DNA of 64,000 bases, from contig JAJHOH010000001.1 of the NCBI GenBank assembly GCA_021651055.1, positions 3,472,001 through 3,536,000 of the forward strand. The letters run 5' to 3'. The notes under the pieces were generated by a model. That model did no database searches, was not told the DNA's origin, and saw only the letters and a program-made list of their open reading frames with translations. Every line of letters starts with the position of its first letter. Position 1 is the first letter of the stretch. Below are positions 50,544 through 58,044 of the stretch, piece after piece. The stretch comes from Candidatus Manganitrophus morganii (GTDB lineage: Bacteria > Nitrospirota > Nitrospiria > SBBL01 > Manganitrophaceae). A program made the translations under genes and the position numbers.

Positions 50544-50819
50544 TCAGCCCGGCAACGCAGGCATTCCATAGGCATGAGCCAAAGCTTGGTCGAGAGGAAT
50601 GGGGACATAGCCGCTGGTCGTATAGCGGTATGCCCCTCCCTCCTCATCCAGGTTCAAATAGGATCTTGTTCCGATATGCTTATACAAGACGATCCTCTTT
50701 TCTCCCCTTTGCGCCTCTCCCATATACATGAACGCAGGAAGGTTTTGCCTTCCGATGATTCGCTCAAGCGGCTCCCATGTCGGTTCTTTCCATACCGGTT
50801 TATTTTCCCAGGATTCCAT
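50544..50819 (-). CDS. Small protein encoded after rep, unknown function
   Basis: A 91-residue protein of mixed alpha/beta character: PVWKEPTWEPLERIIGRQNL, FMYMGEAQRGEKRIVLYKH, then GAYRYTTSGYVPI. The start is ATG 50819 after GAGGAGGACGCTA, whose Shine-Dalgarno overlaps the end of the rep gene; a start 15 bases up is rejected. The two genes are therefore likely co-translated. I do not recognise it. A role in plasmid copy control or host interaction is only suggested by place. Confidence 0.6.
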   Translation of the reverse strand: MESWENKPVWKEPTWEPLERIIGRQNLPAFMYMGEAQRGEKRIVLYKHIGTRSYLNLDEEGGAYRYTTSGYVPIPLDQALAHAYGMPALPG

Positions 50820-50830
50820 TAGCGTCCTCC

Positions 50831-52063
50831 TCAATTTGAAAATGCGCTATGTGTGTTCAGCGGCAGCTCTCGCTCCCGGGCCAGCCGTTTGAGCACGCTG
50901 GTAAAGAAGCGGGCCCGGGAGGTCCGGATCTGGCCGCGACGGTCCGCATCCTTGGTCTCGGAGAGGGCGCAATAAATGAGCGCCTCCGGTAAACGACACA
51001 CCGCTTTCTCGTAGTAAGGACGGCTGTGCCGGTCATTCGTGAAATCGAGGATCTGTTCGACCAGATCGAGCTGTTTCGGATCAACACCTTCGATGGGGAG
51101 GGCTATTGTCGGTCTTTTCTTCACGATCAGCTTGTAATCTTTTCCGTCCTTTGTCCTGGCCATCGCCAGTTGGAGTATCCCGGTCGAGACCGGCTTCCCC
51201 TCAAGCTCCTCGATCGCGCGCCGGATCAATCGGAGCCGCTCGGAGGGCCAGATGTATTTTCCGCGAACGGAGAGATCTTCTTCTAAGAGTAGAGCGGAGC
51301 GGCGCTGCCAGGTAAACTTATCGGCCATCACCACATCGAGAAAGGAGTAGAGGGAGAGGGCGATCTCTCCACGAATCTCCATCACGACATCGACCAGAAT
51401 CGGTTTTGTATGTTGCCGCAACAGGTTCTTCTCGATCTGCTCATTGAAGCGGAAATAGCTCACCCCCTCGTAACCCTCGTTTCTGGATTGAAAATTCCGT
51501 GACTCATAAATTCTCAGTCGGGAGAGGAGGTTAATCGGCTCCTCAAAGAAATGGTGGCGGCCGGCGTCCTTATCGAAGAAGGAGTATTGCCAGGTGATCG
51601 GGACCTTCCGCAGGGATCGAAGCGACCGTTTCAGAAGCGACAACTGTTTCTTCCCCCATCCCAGCTTCATGGTACGGGCCAGTTCCCTCAAGCTGATGGC
51701 GGTCCACCCTTCCACTAGATCTCGGGGGCGCTCCCACCAGAGCTTTTGAAGGGTCAGGTAGGTCCGATAGTCGAAGGTGTTCAGGATCTGCCGATCGACC
51801 GGTTCGACCAGAATCTTGGCCAAGGCCTTCTTCCCCTTGATGTCGATCACCCACGTCTTCACCCGGGCAAGGACGCCATTCCGCGCATGGGAGGGGGTGA
51901 AGATAAACGAGGAGAACTTTGCAATGTTCAACTCGACCGGGAGGAGATCCTGATTGTCGATGAGACCGGAAATCAGGGGGGCCCCCAAGTTTTTTCCGTT
52001 CCCACCCGCCTTGTGATCCACCAGAATTGTCTCGCGGTCTGTCTCGGGTTTGATGAAGTTCAA
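50831..52063 (-). CDS. Plasmid replication initiator-like protein (Rep)
   Basis: A 410-residue basic protein without signal or membrane segments. The N-terminal half (FIFTPSHARNGVLARVKTWV, then DYRTYLTLQKLWWERP, ISLRELARTMKLGWGKKQLS) looks like the first winged-helix unit of plasmid Rep proteins. The second half (IALSLYSFLDVVMADKFTWQ) is compatible with a second unit. I cannot assign a named family with certainty; RPA/TrfA-type initiators are the nearest idea. The decisive support is place: an array of five iterons and a DnaA box lie directly upstream, as in iteron plasmids. The start codon is TTG 52063 (or ATT 52066) with only a distant AAGGCGG, which would keep expression low. Confidence 0.72.
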   Translation of the reverse strand: MNFIKPETDRETILVDHKAGGNGKNLGAPLISGLIDNQDLLPVELNIAKFSSFIFTPSHARNGVLARVKTWVIDIKGKKALAKILVEPVDRQILNTFDYRTYLTLQKLWWERPRDLVEGWTAISLRELARTMKLGWGKKQLSLLKRSLRSLRKVPITWQYSFFDKDAGRHHFFEEPINLLSRLRIYESRNFQSRNEGYEGVSYFRFNEQIEKNLLRQHTKPILVDVVMEIRGEIALSLYSFLDVVMADKFTWQRRSALLLEEDLSVRGKYIWPSERLRLIRRAIEELEGKPVSTGILQLAMARTKDGKDYKLIVKKRPTIALPIEGVDPKQLDLVEQILDFTNDRHSRPYYEKAVCRLPEALIYCALSETKDADRRGQIRTSRARFFTSVLKRLARERELPLNTHSAFSN

Positions 52064-52086
52064 AATACCGTTTGGCCCGCCTTAAA

Positions 52087-52127
52087 AAGCGTTAACGCTT
52101 AATATTTAAAACCGTTAAACGCTTAAA
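52087..52127. promoter_or_regulatory. Palindrome and repeated half sites in front of rep
   Basis: AAGCGTTAACGCTT (52087-52100) is a perfect 14-bp palindrome about 24 bp before the rep start. A related GTTAAACGCTTAAA follows at 52114-52127. Such sites between iterons and rep are usually the operator where Rep dimers shut down their own gene. Confidence 0.6.
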
Positions 52128-52192
52128 TAAAACGCTCCGCTCACCAAAAATGCCATTACCATCTGTTTATTCAATGCCTTGGAATTCCGCTT

Positions 52193-52379
52193 CCTGCATG
52201 AAGTACACCAGCGGCCTGCACAAAGTACACCGGGAGAATCCGCATTCCTGCATGAAGTACACCACCTGACCTGTACAAAGTACACCAGGCAAACCCTGAT
52301 CCCCCAAAACTGTGGATAAGTGAAAAAACGAATGATATCTCATCTGCTTTGGGGGGATGCCTCCTGCACAAAGTACACC
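52193..52379. other. Iteron array: likely plasmid origin of replication (oriV)
   Basis: Five direct repeats of CCTGCATGAAGTACACC or close variants: 52193-52209, 52215-52231, 52247-52263, 52270-52286 and 52363-52379. All share CCTG-x-A-x-x-AAGTACACC. The first four start 22, 32 and 23 bp apart, close to whole helical turns; the fifth lies 93 bp on. A perfect DnaA box sits between numbers 4 and 5. This is the classic layout of an iteron origin beside its rep gene. The short open frame across the array on the minus strand is only the repeats read as protein. Confidence 0.85.
52311..52319 (-). other. DnaA box within the iteron origin
   Basis: TGTGGATAA is the exact complement of the strict DnaA box TTATCCACA. 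It lies between iterons 4 and 5 and supports host-DnaA-assisted opening. Confidence 0.75.
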
Positions 52380-52518
52380 GGAGCGCTGATCGGCGGGATC
52401 GGTCCACGCAACCATTGATTTCACTTTCGTCATGCCAGTCCCTCTTTTCAAAACGACCACTTTACCAGAGGATAGCGTGATGGTCCCTGTTGGATGAGGA
52501 TCAAATCGAATCGATTTC

Positions 52519-52776
52519 TCACCTCTCCGAGGTGGAGGCTTTGAGATGTTGCTCGATCCAGTCGGTGAGATCGCGCCTCCTGTACCGGACACATCTCTTC
52601 GAGATCCGGACGAACTTCGGACCATTTCCTGTAAAGCGCCAGGACTGAAGGGTCTTTTCCGACACTTTGAGAAACTGCGCTGCCTGCCTCTCCACATAGA
52701 GTTCATCCGGATCCAAATCCATGACCTTCAGTCTCAGACGCTCCAAATCCTCCGGTACGATTTCCGCTTCAGACAT
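52519..52776 (-). CDS. Excisionase/MerR-type small HTH protein
   Basis: An 85-residue protein: an acidic head followed by the helix-turn-helix LYVERQAAQFLKVSEKTLQS, then WRFTGNGPKFVRISKRCVRY and RRRDLTDWIEQHLKAS. This is the pattern of HTH_17/excisionase-like proteins, which bind DNA as recombination directionality factors or as small plasmid regulators. ATG 52776 follows GGAGGTCCC; a longer in-frame start at 52833 is rejected for lack of a ribosome site. It lies between the origin and a gap on the minus strand. No integrase is seen in the window. Confidence 0.8.
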   Translation of the reverse strand: MSEAEIVPEDLERLRLKVMDLDPDELYVERQAAQFLKVSEKTLQSWRFTGNGPKFVRISKRCVRYRRRDLTDWIEQHLKASTSER

Positions 52777-53380
52777 GGGACCTCCGTTACATTCTTCCAC
52801 CCGTCCTGCGGAACGATATTCCCCTATGGCCATTGGACGGGCCGAATAAGTAATCCATTGGCGCTTTGATCTATCGCAACTTATGTGCCCAAATGGAAGA
52901 GCCGACGATTCGATACCAATTCGGAGTTCGAGTGGTCAAAAGCTCACAGATAGTCAATCGCTTAGGGGGAACGAGGATTCAAGAGGATTCAGGACGAAGA
53001 AGGAATGTGATGTCTGATGCGTCTCTCATCGGGATCATAACTCGGAGACACCTGACGCGAAGAGGCAACAGATCATGATGTTGATCTATAAGACGATATC
53101 AGAATAAGGAGGGATTGATAACACCTACAACTATAAATGCCCTTAAACTTCCGGAAAATTACTGATCGCAGAAAAAACCAGCGCATCTCGTGCATCACTG
53201 TGGGCGGTTCGAGTCGTCTCCTGGACCTCAAGAAAACGATATTAGCAAAAGCTCGTATTTTTTGTTAGTATCTAACATCATTAGAATAATTCAGATGGAT
53301 CTAGGCCTAGAATGAGGACGACGGCCGATCCAGGGATAGTCTCAAGCGGAGCCAATGATTAATATTACTTTCACTTCCAA
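52777..53380. other. 600-bp gap with few signs
   Basis: No gene is convincing here. A 70-codon frame at 52866 lacks a ribosome site and any recognisable fold. The right end carries the probable promoter of the MFS gene (53262-53290), listed separately. AGGAGGGATTGATA near 53107 looks like a ribosome site but leads to no sizeable frame. Confidence 0.5.
53262..53290 (+). promoter_or_regulatory. Possible regulated promoter of the MFS gene
   Basis: TTGTTA (53262-53267) and AATAAT (53285-53290) with a 17-bp spacer. The dyad TGTTAG-TAT-CTAACA (53263-53277) lies over the -35. Both are about 90-120 bp before the start codon. Confidence 0.4.
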
Positions 53381-54571
53381 ATGTCTACTCAAGTAAAAAG
53401 CACATTGAGTCAAATTCCCACTGGCGTGTGGGTGCTCGGCTTCGTCAGCATGTTGATGGACGTGTCCTCGGAAATGATCCATAGTCTACTACCCCTCTTT
53501 ATGGTGACAACGCTGGGGACGGGGGCCTTCGCCGTCGGCCTGATTGAGGGATTGGCCGAATCCACGGCCCTCATCATAAAAGTCTTCTCCGGCACTCTGA
53601 GCGACTATCTCGGTAAGCGCAAAGGGCTCGCACTCTTCGGCTATGCCTTGGGCGCGCTCACCAAGCCGCTCTTTGCCTTAGCCTCCACTGCTGGCGTCGT
53701 GCTCACCGCCCGTTTAATGGACCGTGTCGGCAAAGGCGTGCGCGGCGCGCCGCGCGATGCCCTCGTCGCCGACATCGCGCCAGCGCGTGTCCGGGGCGCC
53801 GCCTTCGGTCTGCGCCAGTCGTTGGACACGGTAGGCGCGTTTCTCGGTCCGCTGCTGGCCGTAGGTTTGATGCTGTGGGCCAACGATTTTCGGCGAGTGT
53901 TCTGGGTTGCAGTCATTCCCGGCTTAATGGCCGTTACATTGTTGGCAGTCGGTGTACATGAACCGCACCACCATCCGGTGAGTACCCACAATAATCCGAT
54001 TCGCCGAGAGAACCTGAAGCGCCTCGGTGCATCGTATTGGTGGGTCGTCGCTATCGGTGCGGTTTTCACGCTGGCTCGGTTCAGCGAAGCATTTTTGGTT
54101 TTGCGCGCTCAGCAGGGCGGGATTCCCATCGCACTAGTGCCGCTTGTCATGGTGGCGATGAATCTCATCTATGCGGCGTCGGCTTATCCGTTCGGCAAGC
54201 TCTCGGACCGAATGAGCCATACTAAGCTGTTGGCGCTGGGCCTCTTCGTTTTAATAGCAGCCGATTTGGTCTTGGCCACGGACGATCATTGGGGTGTTTT
54301 GCTGGCAGGGGTCGCGCTTTGGGGTGTGCATATGGGTATGACGCAGGGCTTACTGGCAACGATGGTGGCTGATACTGCGCCGGCGGATCTGCGCGGCACG
54401 GCCTACGGATTTTTCAATTTGATGAGCGGGTTGGCAATGCTGGTGGCAAGCGTATTGGCCGGACTCTTATGGGATCGGTTTGGGGCGTCGTTCACATTTT
54501 ATGCAGGTGCTGTTTTTTCTGCGATTGCGCTCGTCGGGTTGGTTGGGTCGATCAATCGCACTGAAGGTTAA
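53381..54571 (+). CDS. MFS transporter
   Basis: A 396-residue major-facilitator protein with twelve predicted helices. The loop after helix 2 carries the family motif in the form GTLSDYLGKRKGLALFGYAL; the matching loop of the second half is GKLSDRMSHTKLLALGLFVL. The region LMDRVGKGVRGAPRDALVAD is strongly conserved in a group of MFS exporters of unknown substrate. A His-rich loop (HEPHHHPVSTHNN) joins the halves. ATG 53381 has no ribosome site, unlike most neighbours, which together with the gaps on both sides suggests separate acquisition. A metal or drug substrate is possible but not shown. Confidence 0.85.
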   Translation: MSTQVKSTLSQIPTGVWVLGFVSMLMDVSSEMIHSLLPLFMVTTLGTGAFAVGLIEGLAESTALIIKVFSGTLSDYLGKRKGLALFGYALGALTKPLFALASTAGVVLTARLMDRVGKGVRGAPRDALVADIAPARVRGAAFGLRQSLDTVGAFLGPLLAVGLMLWANDFRRVFWVAVIPGLMAVTLLAVGVHEPHHHPVSTHNNPIRRENLKRLGASYWWVVAIGAVFTLARFSEAFLVLRAQQGGIPIALVPLVMVAMNLIYAASAYPFGKLSDRMSHTKLLALGLFVLIAADLVLATDDHWGVLLAGVALWGVHMGMTQGLLATMVADTAPADLRGTAYGFFNLMSGLAMLVASVLAGLLWDRFGASFTFYAGAVFSAIALVGLVGSINRTEG

Positions 54572-54583
54572 TGGGTGATTAAC
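54567..54583 (+). terminator. Small hairpin at the MFS stop codon
   Basis: GTTAAT-GGGTG-ATTAAC forms a 6-bp stem spanning the TAA stop. It is short, AT-rich and has no T-run; weak terminator candidate. Confidence 0.25.
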
Positions 54584-55376
54584 AATCCGCCGATTTCATT
54601 CACAGATTTTCACGTTGCTGCTTGCTGTTGTCGCTTAATTTGGAATATTGATCTTCTGATTTGAACTCCTCCTTCTCAAAGATATCGGCCAAAGAAGATT
54701 GGGAGCGCTACTTTGGCCAAAAAAAGCGATTCTCTTCTAACCGCCACTTCCCTTTCCCAGGATTGATTAATCCCGATTGAAACAAAGTGTGTTTTGAAAC
54801 GTTCGAAACTATTTATTTCAGGAAGAAGTATCTGAAAAATGAAATCATGATTTTTACAACTAAGGAAATTGCGGACCACAACCAGGATTCCTGCCTTCCC
54901 CCCCCTAAAAATAGAAATTCCTTCCACCGGGACCACTTCGACTAGGGTTTTCATTATTCATTACGGCGGCTCCGTTCGCAGCATACGACACCATCATATC
55001 GGCGATTGACTCCGAACCACTGTCAGTCTTCCTGACACTGTCAGGATTCCTGACATCCCCTCATTAGTATCCCAAAATAGACTATTATGACACGTTAACG
55101 TATGGAACGATAAGGAAGTCTCTTCAAGGGTGGGCTGGATCGATTGCCTCACGCCACTGTCAGGATTCCTGACACCTCTTTTAAAAAGAGATATTTCTCT
55201 CGCCGGTACCACTGCAGATTTGGATAGTAAAAGTCGCGCGCGTATGCAATCCGGTTCAGAATTCCCATCATTGAGGATGGTTTGGATCGTCCCCACAAAT
55301 CGATTCGGTACAGGCATGGTTCTTGCTCATCGCCTCTACTCGTTCGAAGCAGAGAGGGATGCTCTGGAGGGGACAG
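54584..55376. other. 800-bp non-coding region before the conjugation operon
   Basis: No gene is convincingly supported. A 92-codon minus-strand frame at 54676-54954 lacks a close ribosome site and any recognisable fold. The right half carries three 17-bp dyads and the palindrome ACGTTAACGT (55092-55101). This is the likely control region of the tra operon; a transfer origin (oriT) could also lie here, but I see no nick-site motif I can name. Confidence 0.55.
55021..55174. promoter_or_regulatory. Three 17-bp dyads: likely operators of the tra operon
   Basis: TGTCAGGATTCCTGACA is a perfect dyad (8-bp arms, one central T) found at 55039-55055 and 55158-55174. A variant, TGTCAGTCTTCCTGACA, sits next to the first at 55021-55037, only one base apart. 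The palindrome ACGTTAACGT lies between them. The last copy is about 200 bp before the first conjugation gene. Tandem operators for a tra regulator are the simplest reading. Confidence 0.7.
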
Positions 55377-56048
55377 ATGCGGTATCGGCAAGGAAGGGAC
55401 CGGATGTTTCGAGGGAGGATGGCCTCGATCTTCTTTTCAGTATGGTTCTCTTTCCATTCAGTATCTGCCTTCGCCGCTGAGATTTCCAAGATGTCTTATC
55501 AGTATTCATCCGATTCGGGAGTCGCCATAGAGGCCGTCGAGACCTTCGTGCTTTGCGACTGCAAGCCCAGTCCGGCATTGGCAGTGAAACCAAAAGAGAT
55601 CGCGATCTCGTTGAAGATGACGGTACCGTTCCATTTCAGCCTCCCGGCCTCAGTCAAGGAAGAACCGATTCCACATCAAGAGGGAGGGGATGAAGACGGC
55701 GAGGCAGATCCATCCGAAGACATTTCAGAGCCGGTTATCATCCAGTTCGGACTCAATGAGGACCGTCCGAGTCAAGAGGATGAGATACTTCAAACCGTCG
55801 AGCGGATCAAGAAGTCGGGAGGAGAGATCACAGTCGTCGGCCATACCTGCGACCTCGGAAAGAAAGAGCTGAACGACCGACTCTCTCTCCAACGTGCCGA
55901 ACGGGTCGCCGCGATCCTGAAGGAGCACGGAATCGTGGTGGCGGAAGTCGTGGGGAAAGGGAGTTGCTGCCCCCGGTCCACCGACCGGCGGCTCAATCGC
56001 AGGGTGGAGATTCTTGTCATGAAAAACGGAGGGAACCATGAGAAATAG
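55377..56048 (+). CDS. OmpA-family exported protein at the head of the conjugation operon
   Basis: A 223-residue protein. Signal segment (ASIFFSVWFSFHSVSAFAA) followed by a Cys pair (FVLCDCKPS), an acidic linker (EGGDEDGEADPSEDISE) and an OmpA-type peptidoglycan-binding domain: IIQFGLNEDRPSQEDE, ITVVGHTCDLGKKELNDRLS, LQRAERVAAILKEHG and RRLNRRVEI. Extra Cys (HTCD, GSCC) lie in loops of the domain, which is unusual. ATG 55377 follows GGAGGGGACAG; ATG 55404 is also possible. The gene overlaps the DsbC-like gene by 11 bases. It may anchor the transfer apparatus to the cell wall; the Cys residues could be substrates of the DsbC-like neighbour. Confidence 0.78.
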   Translation: MRYRQGRDRMFRGRMASIFFSVWFSFHSVSAFAAEISKMSYQYSSDSGVAIEAVETFVLCDCKPSPALAVKPKEIAISLKMTVPFHFSLPASVKEEPIPHQEGGDEDGEADPSEDISEPVIIQFGLNEDRPSQEDEILQTVERIKKSGGEITVVGHTCDLGKKELNDRLSLQRAERVAAILKEHGIVVAEVVGKGSCCPRSTDRRLNRRVEILVMKNGGNHEK

Positions 56049-56757
56049 GCTTCTATTGATGATGCTCATTGCGCTTCTTAATCCCTTACAGCTCTTAGCG
56101 GAGGCGGGGGAGGAGCGGACGGTGGAGGAGTCGATCCGGGCCCAATTCGCGCAGCTTCCGATCGAGAGCATTCGAAAAACGCAAATCGACGGGCTCTATG
56201 AGATCGCCTTTGAGGAGAACATCGTCTATTACCACCCCCAAAGCGGGCTGACGCTCGTGGGAGAGATCATGACCAAAGAGGGGGTGAGTCTCACCGCACA
56301 GAAAAAGGCGGAGTCAACGGCCGCTCGGATCAAAGACCTTCCATTGGAGAAAGCGATCAAGATCGGGAGCGGAAAGCACACCGTCGTCGAAGTCGTCGAC
56401 CCCGACTGCCCCTTCTGCAGAAAGACGGCCGCCTTCTTCAAGAAAAGAAAGGACGTTACCCGATACATCTTTCTCTTTCCGATCACGCAGATTCATCCCG
56501 ACGCGGAGAGAAAGGCGCAATACATTCTTTGCGCCCAGGATCAGTCCCGCGCCTATGCGGAAGCGCTCTCGGGCCGGTTGGACGATGAGGATTTCAAGCT
56601 CTGCGACGACGCGAAAGTGAAGGAGTTGCTTTCCGAGCATCAAAGGATCGGCCAACAGTTGGGGGTCCGAGGGACCCCGTCACTCTGGATCAATGGTCAG
56701 TTCGTCTCCGGGGCGAATTTCGAGAAGATACTCCAAATTCTGGAGCCGAAATCATAA
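56038..56757 (+). CDS. DsbC/TrbB-like thiol:disulfide interchange protein
   Basis: A 239-residue periplasmic protein: signal peptide (ending LLAEAG), an N-terminal dimerisation part (IRAQFAQLPIESIRKTQIDG, VGEIMTKEG) and a thioredoxin fold with active site C124-C127 (DPDCPFCRKT) and cis-Pro loop VRGTPSLWING. This is the DsbC design; F-type conjugation systems often carry such an isomerase to fold their Cys-rich Tra proteins. It overlaps the OmpA-like gene at its start and precedes the pilin-like gene by 56 bases, with a hairpin in between. Likely clients are the Cys-rich OmpA-like and TraN-like proteins of the same operon. Confidence 0.88.
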   Translation: MRNRLLLMMLIALLNPLQLLAEAGEERTVEESIRAQFAQLPIESIRKTQIDGLYEIAFEENIVYYHPQSGLTLVGEIMTKEGVSLTAQKKAESTAARIKDLPLEKAIKIGSGKHTVVEVVDPDCPFCRKTAAFFKKRKDVTRYIFLFPITQIHPDAERKAQYILCAQDQSRAYAEALSGRLDDEDFKLCDDAKVKELLSEHQRIGQQLGVRGTPSLWINGQFVSGANFEKILQILEPKS

Positions 56758-56772
56758 TCAGAACGACGCATT

Positions 56773-56790
56773 CCCCGCCGGTCGGCGGGG
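56773..56790 (+). other. Hairpin in front of the pilin-like gene
   Basis: CCCCGCC-GGTC-GGCGGGG is a perfect 7-bp GC stem with a 4-base loop, 23 bp before the ATG. It could protect the 5' end of a processed, strongly expressed pilin message, or slow read-through. Confidence 0.5.
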
Positions 56791-56813
56791 AGGAATCAAA
56801 AACAGGAGGAAAG

Positions 56814-57146
56814 ATGAAGAATCTCGTCGGAATACTCAATCGAAAAGATGTTCAGAGGGATTTTCAGCTGGCGTTTTTGGCGCTGCTCTTTGTGCTGGTG
56901 ATCGCCCCGTTTGCGCATGCGATCGTAGCTCCCGTGGCCGGATCGTTCGCCTACGATGTCTACGACGTCGGTGTGAACAAGATTTTGAAAGGCCCGATCG
57001 GGTTCATGGGAGGAGTCGCCGCGATCGTTTTCGGCGCCTACATGGCGATCCAAGCGGAGGTCCTGTATGCCATTCCGGCCATTCTCGGAGGGGCGGTCCT
57101 TCTGAAGGCCGATACGGTGGTTGCCAGCCTCGGCGCGATAATTTGA
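56814..57146 (+). CDS. TraA-like pilin / small conjugation membrane protein
   Basis: A 110-residue protein with a long leader (residues 1-38, ending APFAHA) and two hydrophobic helices: VAPVAGSFAYDVYDVG-KIL, then GFMGGVAAIVFGAYMAIQ and AIPAILGGAVLLKAD. Long leader, Gly/Ala-rich helices and position directly before traL match F-type pilins (TraA) and VirB2. ATG 56814 follows AACAGGAGGAAAG. Pilin units polymerise to the transfer pilus. Pilin sequences vary much, so the call rests on layout and context. GC-rich hairpins lie on both sides, as is common around pilin genes. Confidence 0.72.
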   Translation: MKNLVGILNRKDVQRDFQLAFLALLFVLVIAPFAHAIVAPVAGSFAYDVYDVGVNKILKGPIGFMGGVAAIVFGAYMAIQAEVLYAIPAILGGAVLLKADTVVASLGAII

Positions 57147-57153
57147 GCCGATC

Positions 57154-57186
57154 GCCCCCTTTCCGCCATTTCAGGGGAGAGGGGGC
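57154..57186 (+). terminator. Hairpin after the pilin-like gene
   Basis: GCCCCCT (57154-57160) pairs with AGGGGGC (57180-57186) across a 19-base loop, 8 bases past the stop. No T-run; possibly a partial terminator or a 3' stabiliser of the pilin message. Confidence 0.4.
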
Positions 57187-57209
57187 AATAACCAAGACTG
57201 AGGTGAACG

Positions 57210-57479
57210 ATGGAAAAGAAGCGGTTTCCCCAATATCTCTCCCAGCCTTTCCAGGTGCTGTGGCTGGAAGTGGATGAACTGGTCATCGCCTTTACCTTTT
57301 ATACGCTTGCGCTTTTGTTCGGGGGCGTCTTCTGGCTGCTGATCATCGGGGGTCCCTATCTCTACTCCTCGGCCAAGAAGCGTTATCCACGGGGATTTCT
57401 CAAGCACAGTTTCTATTTTATCGGTCTGGTCCGAGTGAAAGGGTATCCGACCTTTTTCGAGGACGGGTTCCAGGAGTGA
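57210..57479 (+). CDS. traL: TraL, F-type conjugation membrane protein
   Basis: An 89-residue protein with two close helices (VIAFTFYTLALLFGGVFWLL and IIGGPYLYSS) and the TraL hallmark KRYPRGFLKHSFYFIG near the end. Length and layout fit F TraL (about 91 residues), a small inner-membrane piece needed for pilus assembly. The start follows ACTGAGGTGAACG. It comes before traE, as in F. Confidence 0.85.
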   Translation: MEKKRFPQYLSQPFQVLWLEVDELVIAFTFYTLALLFGGVFWLLIIGGPYLYSSAKKRYPRGFLKHSFYFIGLVRVKGYPTFFEDGFQE

Positions 57480-57488
57480 AGGGGATTT

Positions 57489-58040
57489 ATGAAACTTGAG
57501 GCCTACTTGCAAAGCTCCTCGAACAAGGTTGCCGAGAATCGCATCTTAAAGTTTTTTGTGGTCATCATCGGCGGCGCCGTTCTACTGAATACCATCCTCC
57601 TCTCCCGCGCGATGAATACGGCGCGGACGATCCTCATCCCGCCCGGCCTCAACACGAGACTTGAAATCACCCGGGAACACGCCTCCGAAGAGACCCTCCG
57701 CGCCTACACGAGATATGTCCTGGGGCTGGCGGCAAGCTACACCCAGGCGACCGCCCGCGGCCAGTTCGAGGAGCTCCTCGGCGTGTATGCCCCTGACTCG
57801 TATCCTGAGGCGAAGAAGAGCTTCTATGAGCTGGCCGACCGGATCGAGACCGCGCATATTACCAGCGCATTTTATATTCAACAGATCTTGATCAGCCCAT
57901 CCTCTATCGAAGCGCGGGGAGTGAGAAAGCAGTTCGTGGAGGTGACCCGGGTGGATGAATCCGTGAAGTCGTACCTCCTCCATTATCAGATCATCGACGG
58001 CCGGTTCACTTTGTTGAGCATTTCCGAAAAACAGGAGTGA
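57489..58040 (+). CDS. traE: TraE, F-type conjugation protein (VirB5/VirB8-like)
   Basis: A 183-residue protein: a short cytosolic head, one anchor helix (FFVVIIGGAVLLNTILLS) and a periplasmic domain with RTILIPPGLNTRLEITREHA and YTRYVLGLAASYTQATARGQ. The pattern is that of TraE, an inner-membrane pilus assembly factor with a VirB8-type fold. It follows traL by 9 bases (AAGGGGATTT before ATG) and precedes traK by 4. Order and size agree with the F system. Confidence 0.88.
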   Translation: MKLEAYLQSSSNKVAENRILKFFVVIIGGAVLLNTILLSRAMNTARTILIPPGLNTRLEITREHASEETLRAYTRYVLGLAASYTQATARGQFEELLGVYAPDSYPEAKKSFYELADRIETAHITSAFYIQQILISPSSIEARGVRKQFVEVTRVDESVKSYLLHYQIIDGRFTLLSISEKQE

Positions 58041-58044
58041 CGAT

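Noticed and set aside
52193-52379. The iterons as a CRISPR array
   Set aside because: Repeats are 17 bp, with gaps of 5 to 76 bases and no cas genes; the DnaA box and rep gene fit an origin.
52167-52706. A 179-codon minus-strand frame across the iterons with repeated VYFMQE and CTLCR peptides
   Set aside because: The peptide repeats are just the iterons translated; there is no ribosome site and the frame overlaps the HTH gene.
52866-53078. A 70-codon frame after the excisionase-type gene
   Set aside because: No start signal or recognisable motif; basic composition without HTH pattern.
54676-54954. A 92-codon minus-strand frame between the MFS and tra genes
   Set aside because: The nearest purine-rich stretch is too far from the start, and no signal, helix pattern or motif is seen. 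Left as non-coding, with some doubt.
55021-55174. The three dyads as a CRISPR array
   Set aside because: Only three copies, two of them adjacent without spacer, each a dyad; this is an operator pattern, not repeat-spacer.
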